Program-made: the position numbers and the translations under genes
Assembly: GCA_003313425.1 (NCBI GenBank)
Contig: NHZP01000051.1
Location: 124,001 to 188,000, forward strand
Length of the DNA stretch: 64,000 nucleotides
Direction of reading: 5' to 3'
Origin: Pseudopyrenochaeta lycopersici
Lineage: Eukaryota; Ascomycota; Dothideomycetes; Pleosporales; Pseudopyrenochaetaceae
Shown: piece by piece, positions 7,688 through 18,702 of the stretch
How positions within the stretch are numbered: position 1 is the stretch's first letter
Layout of the letters: each line of letters opens with the position of its first letter
Notes under the pieces: model-generated
The model's database searches: none
What the model saw: only the letters and a program-made list of their open reading frames with translations
Told to the model about the DNA's origin: nothing

Positions 7688-10600
7688 CCAGTGACAGCAT
7701 ATCGAACGCATGTCAATCACCGCCTATGGCAGCTTTACAAGCCTACGCACTCAGATGAAGAAGTTAGAAAACGCAGTTTACTGTACGTAAACAAGCGCAT
7801 CTCTACGTCAGCCCATCGACAAGTACGATGTAACAGCCCAGACGTAGCGGCAGTGAAGGTGTGGACAGATGAAGTGCAGCTGCTCATCTTCTCTGTGTAC
7901 GTCCCACCGCTCAGCTACCGTCAAATCTCGGAGAATGTCTCTATGCAGCCCACACTTGACGAGATACAAGCCACTATCAAGGAAGCCACCGAGGACACTA
8001 CCAGACCAACTCAAATTATACTTGCAGGAGACTTCAACCGACACCACCCGGCCTGGAGCCACAGAGAGACCAACTACATGCTTTTACGGCACGCTGAAGA
8101 GCTTCTCTCTTTCATCCAGGATCGGAGACTACAATGGTGCTTACCCAGCGGGACCCCGACACACTGGTCCGTTTCCCATCCTGGAACGACATCAACCATC
8201 GATCTCACCTTAACCGACGCACCGGAAAGAGTTCTTGCGTGTCACTTGTACCATGACAACTATGGGTCTGACCATCGAGCCACTTTCTCGGAGTGGGGCC
8301 TGCGACCTGAACTACGATATACTCAAGCACCACGCAGGGCGTTTGAGAGAGCAGAATGGGATAAGATTGGGAAGATGATACAAACGACTATGGGCAGCCT
8401 TCTAACCATTGGGACACAGGATCAACTGGAGGATGCTGTGGCCAAAGTAATCCAAGCCACGACAGCGGCGGTAGAGAAATATACGCCTCTAGCAAGACCG
8501 TCCCCGTACTCCAAACGATGGTTCACACCAGCACTTAAGATACAACAGTCAGAAGTGAACAGGCTGCGCAGAAAGTGGCAAGAAAGCTGCGCAGAGAGGG
8601 GGAGAAACCACCCAGCTACGATGACCCTATTCGTGGAAATGCGCACCAAGCGCCGAGAATGGACTCGGACAATCGAGAAGGCCAAAGCCGCCCACTGGAA
8701 GACATTCCTCGACACTGCCAGCTCTGGAAACTTGTGGAAAGCAGCTGCTTACATAGGGCCAAGAGACAGCTATGCTAATATTCCCCCACTAAAAATCGGA
8801 AACCGTGAGGTCGCTGACAACAACGACAAGGCCCAAGCACTGCTGGAGTGCTTCTTCCCGAAAATGGCTGAGCCGACGCCAGAACTGATCGTTAATGCGA
8901 AAGATGAAATCCCATGGGTGCCTGTCACAGAGCTGGAAATAGAAAGAGCACTTACAGCGGCAAAAGGGAATACTGCCCCAGGAGAAGATGGCCTTCCTAC
9001 CCTAGTCTGGAAGAAAGTCTGGAAGTATATATCGCATATCGTGACCAAGATCTTCACAGCATCCATCAACCTAGGATATTATCCTAGGAGGTGGAAAACA
9101 GCAACGATTGTTGTCCTGAGAAAGCCTGGAAAGCCTGATTACTCTATGCCGGGAGCGTACCGGCCAATCTCCCTACTCAACACACTCGGGAAGTTACTCG
9201 AAGCAGTAATGGCGAGACGCCTATCGTACTATGCAGAAACATACGGACTACTACCAGAAACGCAGTTCGGTGGACGACCTGGACGCACAACAGAGCAAGC
9301 TCTTCTTGTCCTGGCCAACGCCATCGACCAGGCCTGGTTAAAGGACAAGGTGATCACGCTGGTGGCGTTTGACCTCAAAGGTGCCTTCAATGGAGTCAAC
9401 AAGTCGACGTTAGATGCACGCCTAGAGGAGCGAGGCATTCCTGCCATAGCAAGGAAGTGGATACAAAGCTTTATGGAGGGAAGAACGGCTAGCATAAAGT
9501 TCGACGACTTCAAGACGGAGGAGGCGCCCCTGGAACATGCTGGGCTGGCCCAAGGCTCCCCCTTATCACCAACCCTATTCGCCTTCTTCAATGCAGACCT
9601 AGTGAACCAGCCGGTAGACACGAAGGGGGGAGCATCCGCATACATCGACGACTACTTCCGCTGGAGGGCCGGACCATCTGCGGAAGCGAACATCAAGAAG
9701 ATCCAGGAAGAAGACATTCCACGCATTGAAGCATGGGCGAGGAGAACGGGCTCATGTTTCGCGGCGGAGAAGACAGAGCTAATACACCTGACGAGGAAGA
9801 AGAAGGAACTAGGTAAAGGGGAAATCACCATGAATGGAAAAACCATAAAGGCATCTTCAACAGCAAAGCTGCTGGGAGTGATATTTGATCAAGAGCTGAG
9901 ATGGAAACAGCATGTGCAGCAAGCGGTCAAGACTGCTACCACGACCGCTCTCGCCATGGGTGGCGTCAGACACCTTCGGCCGACCCAAATGAGACAACTG
10001 TACCAGGCATGCGTTACCCCAAGACTAGACTACGCGTCAACAATATGGCACAACCCCCAGAAAGACAAAGGACATCTCAAGATGCTTAGCTCGGTACAGA
10101 GAACAGCGCTGCTCAAGATACTTTCAGCGTTTAGAACAGTTGCTACTCAAACATTGGAAGTGGAGGCTTACGTAACGCCAACAAGGCTTCGGCTTAAACA
10201 ACGAGCACAGAATGTTATTACCAGCCTGTATACGCTTCCAGAAGGACATCCGATAAAGGACGTCCTAGAACGGATGAAGAAGAGGTGCATACGGAAAGGG
10301 ACATGCCCCAAGTTCCCGTTGGCAGAAGCTATCAAAACTATGGACCTAGACTATGCCCGAGACCTAGAGAAGATCGATCCTAGGCCTCTCGCGCCATGGA
10401 GACCGCCTATCTTCGAAGCAATTGATATCGGCGATAACGAGGGCGCAAAGCAGAAGATTATCGACCTCATGTCCGCGCCTGAAACGGTGGTCTTCTCCGA
10501 TGCCTCAGGGAAGAAGAGCAACTTAGGCGCTGCAGCAGTTGTGCTAGACAGGCAGAACAAGATAAAAAGGTCATGGCAAACCAGCATCGGTCCAAATAAA

Positions 10601-11592
10601 TACTGGTCTGTCCACGCTGCCGAGCTCATTGCAATCTATTACGCCATGGGCTTGGCTGAAAGCGAGCATACGGTAGACCATAATGGATTACACCAAAACC
10701 GCAGAACCTTTACCATCGCAAGCGACAGCAAGTCGGCCTTGCAAGCTATAGCGAACCCGTCCAACAAGCCAGGTCAACAGATCGTGCGACGCATACTAAG
10801 TAGAGCGGAAAGCCTGCGAGCACAAGGGATACTACTGCGCCTTTTATGGATACCCGCACACGAGGGAATCCCAGGAAACGAAGCAGCGGACAGGCTAGCG
10901 AAAGAAGCTATTGGTCCCGAGGAGGCACACGCGTTTCAACGTCTCTCCTCGTCACTAAAGAAGCTGCACAGGGAGAAATTGCGAGAGGAATGGAAAGCAG
11001 AATGGCAAGCCTCAGACAAAGGCAAACACCTTCGCCGGATTGACAATGGACTCCCATCTAAGCGCACGCAGAAGCTCTACGGTTCTCGGCAGAGAAACCG
11101 AGCATATCTACTAACACAACTCAGGACGGGACACTCGTGGCTAGCGGCACATGCCCAAATCTTCCGCTTCAGTGAGGAAGACAAGTGCGAATGTGGAGCG
11201 AGAGAAACGGTAGTACATGTGTTGGTGGATTGCCCGAAACTGAAAGAAATCAGGCAGCAGCTCCGGAGCAAGATAGGAGAGACATTTAATAGCACCGCAG
11301 AAATGCTGGGAGGGAAACCCCAAGGACGAGTAAAAGGATGGACAAGCAAGAACAGCGTCCTAGACGCGGTACTGGACTTCGCGGAAGCGTCTAGAAGATT
11401 TACATCAAGGGCTCCAGGGCGGCCCCAGAACAGGGGTCGTAGGCAAGGTGATCATCACAGGCCATAACGAGGCTAAAATGTCGTGCATGTAGTAGATTAC
11501 TGTAGAATAGCTGTGAAAGGATAGACCATAGTAGTGGTAGCCTGCATATCCCACGGGAGAGGTCAGGGTAAATGAAACAAGAAGAAGAAGAA

Positions 11593-11605
11593 GACTGTAA
11601 TAACG
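11593..11605. repeat. Likely LINE target-site duplication, 3' copy
   Basis: GACTGTAATAACG follows the GAA-rich LINE tail and is identical to 907-919 and 933-945 upstream of the LINE. The 5' site lies at the right edge of MITE copy A, so the LINE appears to have integrated beside that MITE. Confidence 0.65.
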
Positions 11606-11889
11606 TGCACACAGGAAGGTGACCATCGGCCTGGGCTGTCTATCTTAGGGCTTGTTCCCCCAGTGGACGTTAAGCTTCACCCTAGGAGCCAATCATGATA
11701 GCGGCAAGCCATATGTGATCAACTCACCAACCACTTGTAATAATGACGTGTAACACCACTCGTGATGACCTGGGCCGTTGGATCGGGTGGCTGTGGATGG
11801 GATCCGGCCGGCGCCCGTTGTCTTCCCGGCTTATCTGCAGGGAAGTCGCAATGCAGGAACCGCGTTCCGTTGGCACACTACCGTACATA
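11606..11889. other. Spacer after the LINE, no gene seen
   Basis: Sequence that would have lain next to MITE copy A before the LINE inserted. It starts TGCACACAGGAAGG. No open frame with a recognisable motif and no obvious repeat. Confidence 0.4.
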
Positions 11890-12094
11890 CAGTCGCTTGC
11901 GAGCGGCGCCAGGATGTCCTTGCTGTTTTTTAGCCAATCATGTTTCTGTAAGACGATTCTGCGGAGTTCGAGCGGGTTCCGCTGTCAACACTGAAGGCAG
12001 ATGATTGGCCACACAACAGCATGGGTGTCCTAGTGCGGTGGGGGCCAAGAACCTTTGCGTGTGCAAAAAGGTGAAGGCGGTTTCGCAAGCGACC
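11890..12094. mobile_element. Diverged MITE related to copies A and B (copy C)
   Basis: The left end CAGTCGCTTGCGAGCGGC and the right end (reverse complement GGTCGCTTGCGAAACCGCC) resemble the termini of copies A and B. TA flanks both ends (11888-11889 and 12095-12096). The interior is unrelated or too decayed to align by eye. The distance from the other copies makes this tentative. Confidence 0.5.
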
Positions 12095-12242
12095 TAGAAG
12101 ACAAGTCAGAAGACTGCAAGGAACAATCCAGCTCGAGCGGCGAAAATGTTCCTGTCGCTGTGGGTCACTATGGTGGGGAAGACTCCCGGCTGATTCGCTT
12201 ACCCCAATAACCTTAAATTGACCACTGTGCTATGCACCACTG

Positions 12243-12376
12243 ACCACTCAGCACACTAGACCACTCAGCACACTAGACCACTCAGCACACTAGACCACTC
12301 AGCACACTAGACCACTCAGCACACTAGACCACTCAGCACACTAGACCACTCAGCACACTTGACCACTCAGCACACC
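12243..12376. repeat. 17-bp minisatellite, about 8 units
   Basis: Tandem units of ACCACTCAGCACACTAG, nearly perfect, with the last two drifting (CTTG, CACC). The same unit occurs in the opposite orientation at 58361-58428. No gene spans it. Confidence 0.9.
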
Positions 12377-13215
12377 ACTCCAGCCCGACAGAAAAAGAAA
12401 CCTCACAGGGGCCGAAATGGGCTCTAAGCGTCTAAACCAGAATGGTTTCACTGGAAGCAGTTAGGCACTACAACTAAGACGATTTTTTCCGCTTGAACTT
12501 GCCCACTACGTATACAGCCAAAGTCTGCATAGTAACACACGTACGGTTTATATTTTTATGCAACAACAACGTACAGAGGGTCTTGAGTGTCTACTGGGCG
12601 TGTTGTGGGCTGGCCGCTGCATGCACAGAAGGGCAGAACATCGTTGGAATCACAGCTCGACAGGGTTTTGACTCCTTCGGCAGACCGTGCTGCGGGGTAC
12701 ATGCGCAGGTGGGGCTATGCGACGAGCGACCAGGGTATGGAGAGGGCCGTCCAAGCCCGGGGTGAGGGGTTAAAAAGGCTGAGCCTCGCCTGCATGATTC
12801 GGCACATCATGTGACTAAGATTGTGTACAGATCGATGTGCAGATGGCTGCTTTTTACAAATTATTGTCACCCTTTTGTGTGCGGGGAATATACGTTCGAG
12901 TGGAATGATAAAATGCAGTGTTCTGTGTAATGTGTCGAGCACTCTAGCCTAGCTTATCTACAGGAACCCCACGACAAGATTACTAATGCAGTTCATCCTT
13001 GTTTGGATTCGAAGGCCATGCCTGGCCTGCGACAGTTATATTGCGATTGATCGTAGTCCATCAATTATTCCTCGTTAAGCACCCCGTTGTCTTGCGCTCC
13101 TGGGCCGGCTTAGATCCTAGCTGGTTAGACACGGTTGACTTGTGGCTGTCCATGGCACATAGTCGTATTCAGCGTTCACTCTGACATTCCCTGGTTTGTG
13201 CGGCGCACCGGCCTC
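12377..13215. other. Non-coding stretch, nothing recognised
   Basis: Small overlapping frames on both strands (for example 12493-12814) without recognisable motifs. The right part is the 3' flank of the GT69 gene. Confidence 0.4.
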
Positions 13216-14564
13216 CTAAACATGTGCCCAACCGTTCTCAACAAGTACTTGCATCTCATCGACAAGACAAATCTCTCCAGATTCCTCTTGTTTGCTTGAT
13301 CTTCTCCACTCTCCAACGCTCCTGTGAATCCTCCACTCCTTGAGCCAAGGTGATGTGACCCATCGGCGAATGCGATTTTCCCACACACTTTTAGTTATGC
13401 GACAACACGAAAGCAATGATTCTTGTGGATTTGTAGCATCGTATGCCTCGCTGCTGTAGCCTACACGCACCTGCGGATTGATATATGTTCGCTTCTTGAT
13501 GCCGAGAGGATTGTCTATGTGTATGAGGCAACATTCGGATCCTTCGAGATGCGAAGTCGCAAGAGAATCTGGTATGCCCCGAAAGCGTAGCGGAGGAGTC
13601 GAAACGAATGGCTCAGAAGGCATCGCCACTACACAATAGTACACGTCGAGTTAGCCATTTTAGCACGGCATATGAGAAGAGAAAGTACAAATCATAAAAC
13701 TTGCCGACAGTTTTCGACGCTTACCCATACCATTCCAACAGCTAGTCACTGGAATTGGGCTGTTCGCTAGTATCGCCCGGCGAGATTCCCTGGCGCGAAA
13801 ATAAGGCCAGGTCTGCATGAGCACCGCGTGACCCTCCGCATCCCTGAGTGCAAATGTATCATAGACCTGGGGGGGCCGACTGAAGTCGAGTGCACAGGCG
13901 GCAGCAAAGTCTCCGTCATTTGTGCTAAGCAGTCTGAAGACATCATCCGTCTGCAATATTGTCAGCTACTGCAATCATTCCGGTCGGAGAACTGGCTCAA
14001 CGGGCGTACAGTGAACACGACGTCGTTTAGGAAAAGAATTTTATCGAATCTCTCCCCTTGCCGAGCCAGCTCTTGCAGAGGCTCTAAAGTCCAATTGCGG
14101 AGTCGAGCAAGATATGGTATCCGCCTGGGCGCCCTCACCCGTTTAGGCGTGTCGATCCAGCCAGAGCCTCTATCAACCACAGACATCTCATCGAAGTGAG
14201 TGGTTTCTGATAGCGTTATGTTCCGTCGGATGTTGTGCGCCTCCAACGCCATGTCGAGCTCCATCAAAGCACCTTTACTATCGTCCCAACTCCCACTCTC
14301 ATACACGGTGACGAAAACATTGTCTCGACCGAGTGCTTTAGCCAGAGCTACTATAGCATCATTCCAGTGACTTCGTAAAATCTGTTCGTTATTCCAGTGT
14401 AGGCCGGCAATGTAAATCCGTTCAGGTCGCTGGACAACGGGTGTAGCTTGAAGGTCAGCGGTGCAGCGCAATACTTCAGTAGCCTCGAAGATACTAAACA
14501 GCGCGAAAGCAAGGATGAGCACCCGCCTGGTCGAACGGCGGCGTAGGATTTGTTGGGGACCCAT
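13216..14564 (-). CDS. GT69 alpha-1,3-mannosyltransferase (CAP59/CMT1-like)
   Basis: Three exons on the minus strand: 14564-14010, 13950-13725, 13628-13216. The introns are 59 bp (13951-14009) and 96 bp (13629-13724), both GT-AG and in phase, giving 397 residues. A single hydrophobic segment near residues 14-28 fits a type II Golgi signal anchor. The body has the GT69 pattern: HWNNEQ, FLNDVVF, NDGDFAAACALDF, YDTFALRD, WNGM across the second splice, PLRFRGIPDSL, and HLEGSECCLIH near the end, then CLVDEMQVLV...GWAH. This family makes alpha-1,3-mannosyl linkages in capsule or cell-wall glycans. Length and motif order match a complete family member. The start is the only ATG before the anchor. 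Confidence 0.88.
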
Positions 14565-15280
14565 TGATGCTGAGACCCATCAGTCAGCGGCATGCCGCCG
14601 AGTACAAGCTGCCGAAGGAAGCGCGACGAGAAACTCCTAAGGTTCCTCTTGCTGACAGTAGGGGCAATATCGTGATCGCCGCAGCCGTGCCAGCATGTGA
14701 TCGAACGAACTGCTATCAAAGAGGATCGGCTGTTTTGACATATCGCTATATAGGCTCACACTAGCTCCTGGGCATGTGCATCCAATCGAGGACAGCAAGG
14801 ACCTCCAACAAGATTAGTGTTTGCATGCGGAACGTCGTTACGTCGAGGCTGACGCCCAGTGGTGGTCTTGGCGGATGGAACCACGCCGCTCGTGGCCCTG
14901 TCGGCAGATGAGCGACTCGGCCTTGGCTCAATTATTGGCCTAGCGAACCAGGGTAGGGAAGGGTTATGGCTGTCGCTAGCGCTTTGGTCAGGATGCGATC
15001 GTTGATGCTTTTCACACAGCAAAGATACAGCTGCTTCGCATATACCCTCCTAACGCATTGTTTTCATGATTTCTCGCGAGTGAGTCTCAATACTTACCAT
15101 CTTTTGTCATTTTCTCTTATCAATTTCTTATACTCAAGCATATGATTAATCTGGTGGCTGGGAGAACAAGCGCCTCTCCGCTTGCGTAAGGTACCTGCAC
15201 AGATTTATGACCACTAGCGAGCGGCGTAGTGCCTGTTTCGACAGGAATCTCACATTGCAAAACCGGGCTCTACTTCTTGC
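14565..15280. other. Spacer between GT69 and CYP52-like genes
   Basis: Contains the GT69 promoter side and the 3' flank of the P450 gene. Apart from the inverted repeat module at 14851-14968 no feature was recognised. Confidence 0.4.
14851..14968 (-). repeat. Dispersed repeat module, inverted relative to 58191-58349
   Basis: Reverse-complemented, it shares long blocks with 58191-58349: AACCCTTCCCTACCCTGGTT next to GCTAGCGAC, then CGAGCGGCGT, CCATC(C/T)GCCAAGAC and CCACCACTGGGCGT. At 58 kb the module sits next to MITE copy B and the minisatellite. Here it lies alone between two genes. Confidence 0.7.
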
Positions 15281-17082
15281 TTAACACATCTCCACCATGC
15301 AACCGTTCTTAATCGAAATCACCAGTGTCATCACCTGTTTTTCAGTCCCGACCGACTCTACAGCTTCATCTTCAGGAAGCCTAATATTTGGGAACCTTTG
15401 TAGAAGTCGTACAACTGTATACCCAGCTTCTGTGAGTGCGAAATCCACTAGAACCAGGCGCGTCAGATTAGCGTTTTTGGGTTCGTCCAAGGCAGGGCTC
15501 GAGTACTCACTTCCGAGACAGGCTCGCGGCCCTCCATGGAAGGGAAGGAAACCCCATTTAGACGTTGTCGAATTGTGCCTCATAGGTATGTCTTCATACC
15601 ATCTCTCTGGACGGAACAGCTTTGCATCCTTCCCATACAGATCCGCTCGTCTGTGCATCGAGTATATACTGAAAGACACGGCGCTTCCTGCAGGGACGAA
15701 GACAGGAGCTGTTCGATGTCGTCCTCCGCCTGTAGGAAGGACGGTGTTGTTCACGGCTGTGCGAACATTGATGGGCACAGGGGGATAAAGTCTGAGAGCT
15801 GCCATGCGTCGATAAGCAGAAACAAATAAAAAAGGATGGAGCCGTCAATACATACTCTCCCTAAGAACATTCTGCAAATAGCCCATCTTCCTCAGAGACT
15901 CACGGCTAAGGTTGGGATGGGTTGTGTGTTGGGAAGCGATTTCAGCACGCAGCTTACCCATAACCGCTGGATGACGGACAAGCAAATACCTTTATGGGTG
16001 AGCGAAAGAGATGTGTACACGGTACGAAGCTCACATAGTCCAAGAGAGAAGACATGCTGTTGTATCCCTCCCAGCAGCCAGCATGTTGATGACCTGGCCC
16101 CTTAGGGCAGTCCGGCTGGAGGTTTGCCGGGCTACACTATGTAGCAAAGTAGGTCCTTTCAATCGGTCACATCCATCAAGACTGTCCTTAAGGCTTCTGT
16201 CAAGGATCTGATCTGCAAATCTGTGTACATCTCTGCAAGCTTGCTGATATCGCCTGCCATTCACAAGCCAGTAAAGGTTGGGAAGTCGAAGTCGTCTGAT
16301 CGCCCACTTTTGGACGTTGTTGAAGGCGTCCGCAAAGCTCTGTTCACCGAAGACTTCTGGGGTACTCAAGCTACGTACTGACTCGCCGAAAAGAAAAGCC
16401 GTGGTTGTATCGAGAGTCAAGCGGAAGAAGAGCGGTTGAAGGTCGACCGGGCCGCTGCTGTGCTCGACGATGTTGATCAGATCGTTAACAGCGGGTTGGA
16501 ATACTTCAAGCCATTCATGTTGCTTTTGTTGCAGCAACGGTCGAAGCACGGCCCTAGAGTGCTCCGCCGCCATTCTTTCCTGCGTGAAGATGCCCTCCCC
16601 AAGTATTGGTAGGAGAATGGACCGTCGGGGGCCCACGTCGAAATCTAGTAAGAGGTCAGCTTTTGAGAGTAGCCGGAGTACAGAGAGACGCTCGCTGCAC
16701 CTTTGTACTTGGTAGAGAGAATAGCTTCAAGGTTGGCTGGGTCTATTGTACCATACGCGAGTGTTCCGAGAAATTTGTGCTCGAGCGTGTTCCCTGTCTC
16801 TTGAAAGTGAAATGAAAAAAGTCCCATCAAACGATGCTCAGCATCTGCTCGAAAGATCTGCTGGAGTCGATCTACGCCAAAAGGTCTATGATTGCGCAGC
16901 CTTGGGGCGGGAAGACAGCCATAGCAGGCGGCGAAAGCTTTGTTTGCCTGGCAACTCTTCTTTCAATACTCTTCTTTGCAAGCCTTTGCATATGTACTCA
17001 CTGTGCGCTTTCGACAAAGGTACAATCCGCCTAGGTAGCTAAAAAGTAAGATTAGGAGTAAGAATGGGGTAGGTGTTAGCAT
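15281..17082 (-). CDS. CYP52-like cytochrome P450
   Basis: Six exons on the minus strand: 17082-17002, 16947-16701, 16644-16035, 15989-15856, 15798-15511, 15447-15281. The introns (45-63 bp) all have GT and AG ends and keep the frame, giving 508 residues. The N-terminus is one membrane segment, then [20 protein letters not shown] and [11 protein letters not shown], as in CYP52 alkane and fatty-acid omega-hydroxylases. The I-helix is AAGRDTTA, the ExxR motif is formed across intron 4 as [11 protein letters not shown], and the heme loop is [10 protein letters not shown], with FALTEAGYT following intron 5. All catalytic motifs are intact. The family hydroxylates n-alkanes or fatty acids at the ER with a reductase partner; the substrate cannot be read here. 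Confidence 0.88.
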
Positions 17083-17853
17083 TATGGCATTCAACCGACG
17101 GAGATTTGCTGGGACAATCTCTGACACCCAAAGGTGAGTCGCGTCTTATTGAGCAGTCATGACTGGGGACGTCATTGACCACACACTCCGTACGATGTGA
17201 CGTTGGTTTAATTCCCGGACGGGGTTCCGCTACCTAGTGGAGTTACTGCAATGGTGGAGACCGGTAAGCATGGCCGAGAGCACTTGATAGAACGGCCAAT
17301 GAGTCTTTGCCACTCAGAGGGCTATACTGCGGGTCGAAACTATGCCTGGATGGGAGCCCGCCTGAAGCCGTCCACTCTATGGCTTCCAGCGCTGATCTTA
17401 GTCGTCGTTGCTGGCTCGAAAAAGCATTGCCAAAGGCCTTTGGGGGCCAAGAAACACTTGGGCATCGAGCAGTATATACATCAATGAACTCACTCTTGCA
17501 GGTCAGACGAAAATGTCTACATCTCAGGAGCCTATCTGCGGCAATGATCTTTGATCTTGCTGTGATGTTCAAGCTGGTCGAACTCATATGCTAAAAATAC
17601 AAGCTATTCATAGTGTCGCAAGCAAAAATACTATTTGAAATACATTCAGCTGCTAAAAATACACCCTGCCCATCCTTCGGGGTATGCGCCCGTGAAAGGA
17701 ATGGCGAAAGGGAATGTGCTGGGTCATGCTTTTCCGGACATCCACCAGCTGTGGTTGACACATAGATAACGAGTTGTGCACGCTCTCGGCTTCCTTTACT
17801 TCCTCCTGCACCTTCGCTCGCTTCACAATCAGCAATCTCTACCTTTGGCCATC
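17083..17853. other. Intergenic region between the P450 and the cupin gene
   Basis: A divergent promoter region. Overlapping frames around 17243-17594 occur on both strands but carry no motif I recognise. Confidence 0.4.
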
Positions 17854-18702
17854 ATGCGGAGCATTTTCAACACCCTCACAACGCTGACAGCTGTCACTGT
17901 GATTCAAGCATATCCTCATCATGCGAATTGCAACAGCACAAGGTCCGCTATCTCCCCTGCCGCTACCTCGCAGGCAGACGCGCAGCTCTTGCGAGACCTT
18001 GTTTCCTCTCCCACATCCATCCAGCGCTCTCGTCGGCTGCTCGTCGAAGACGGTGTACTTCGCACTGGAGACGATCTGAGGCAAATTGTCGTTTTCGATT
18101 TCAATGATCCTCAGCCTGCGGTTGGTGCAATGGGCGGTGCCTCCAAAGCTGCCGTAAGTACAGGGTTAGACCTCTGCAGATCTGTGACGATGTTGACATG
18201 CTCTTAAACCCAGACCGTTGAGACCTATCCTTTCTCTATCGGCCTCGACATCAGCGCGACAGTTGTCTTTCTCGAACCTTGTGGTATCAACACGCCCCAT
18301 GTACATCCTCGGGCGGCCGAGTTTCTCACCCTGATCGAAGGATCCAATCTCAGGTTTGGCAGCATCCTGGAAGATGGGCTGGTCAAGCCGGGGGAAAACC
18401 AAGAGATTACTGGTACGCTGAACAAACTCCAGGCGACCGCCTTTGGGAAAGGGAGCATGCACTGGCAGTTCAACGACGCGTGCGAGAAAGCAGTATATGT
18501 GGCGGTACTGGGCTCAGGCGATGCTGGTACAAACCGAATGACGAATTTCCTCAGCCTCGATACTGATGTAGTGAGTGCTACACTTGGCCTTCCCAGCAAC
18601 ATCAATAGTACCAGCATTAAGCAATTTGCACAAGCCATCCCAACAAATCTAGTGCAGGACGTCAACAAATGTTTGGCTAGGTGCAGGCCCGGAAGAGCGT
18701 GA
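17854..18702 (+). CDS. Secreted cupin (spherulin/germin-like) protein
   Basis: Two exons (17854-18153 and 18214-18702) around a 60-bp GT-AG intron, 262 residues. The ATG at 17854 begins a hydrophobic signal peptide ending near residue 20. The second exon has the cupin core: SIGLDISATVVFLEPCGIN, then HVHPRAAEF, giving metal-ligand candidates His129, His131 and Glu136, then an FG...L...G turn. The second cupin motif is weaker: MHWQFNDACEK supplies a possible His. Fungal members are extracellular, metal-binding and often stress- or sporulation-associated; some related proteins are oxalate decarboxylases, but this one has a single cupin domain. AATAAA at 18806-18811 is a likely polyadenylation signal. 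Confidence 0.83.

Larger units (their letters stand above)
2331..11467 (+). pseudogene. LINE ORF2 (APE endonuclease-RT-RNase H), split by the Gypsy insertion
   Basis: The coding sequence lies in 2331-2455 and resumes at 7693-11467. The Gypsy element and one copy of CCAGT sit between, and the frame matches on both sides. Visible parts: the endonuclease start (LQLN and IQEP motifs before the break; GDFNRHHPAW and SDHRA after it); a reverse transcriptase with AYRPISLL, the GLAQGSPLSP block and a YIDD active site near 9641-9652; an RNase H domain with VFSDASG, SDSKSAL and the PAHEGIPGNEAAD block (about 10495-10900); and a C-terminal Cys/His cluster of the CxC...HX4C kind near 11190-11235. The RNase H domain places it with Tad1-like elements. 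No other disabling change was seen, so the only lesion is the nested insertion. Confidence 0.88.
946..11592 (+). mobile_element. Tad1-like LINE (non-LTR retrotransposon), split by a nested Gypsy element
   Basis: The element has ORF1 (nucleic-acid binding), ORF2 (endonuclease, reverse transcriptase, RNase H, Cys-rich tail), a 3' UTR of about 125 bp and a GAA-rich 3' tail (about 11577-11592). This is the layout of the Tad1 clade of fungal LINEs. Without the 5.24 kb nested insertion and its duplicated 5 bp it is about 5.4 kb. The 3' end is followed by GACTGTAATAACG (11593-11605), which matches 933-945 and 907-919 exactly, so the 5' boundary is probably at 946, though the first 30 bases resemble a MITE end. 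Apart from the nested insertion both ORFs are open, so the LINE was young when it was hit. Confidence 0.85.

Noticed and set aside
12243..12376. Array of short direct repeats that might be taken for a CRISPR array
   Set aside because: The units are contiguous with no unique spacers, the unit is 17 bp, and the context is fungal. It is a minisatellite.
17243..17594. Minus-strand 114-codon frame and two plus-strand frames between the P450 and the cupin
   Set aside because: Mutually overlapping, no homology or motif, no consistent splice partners.
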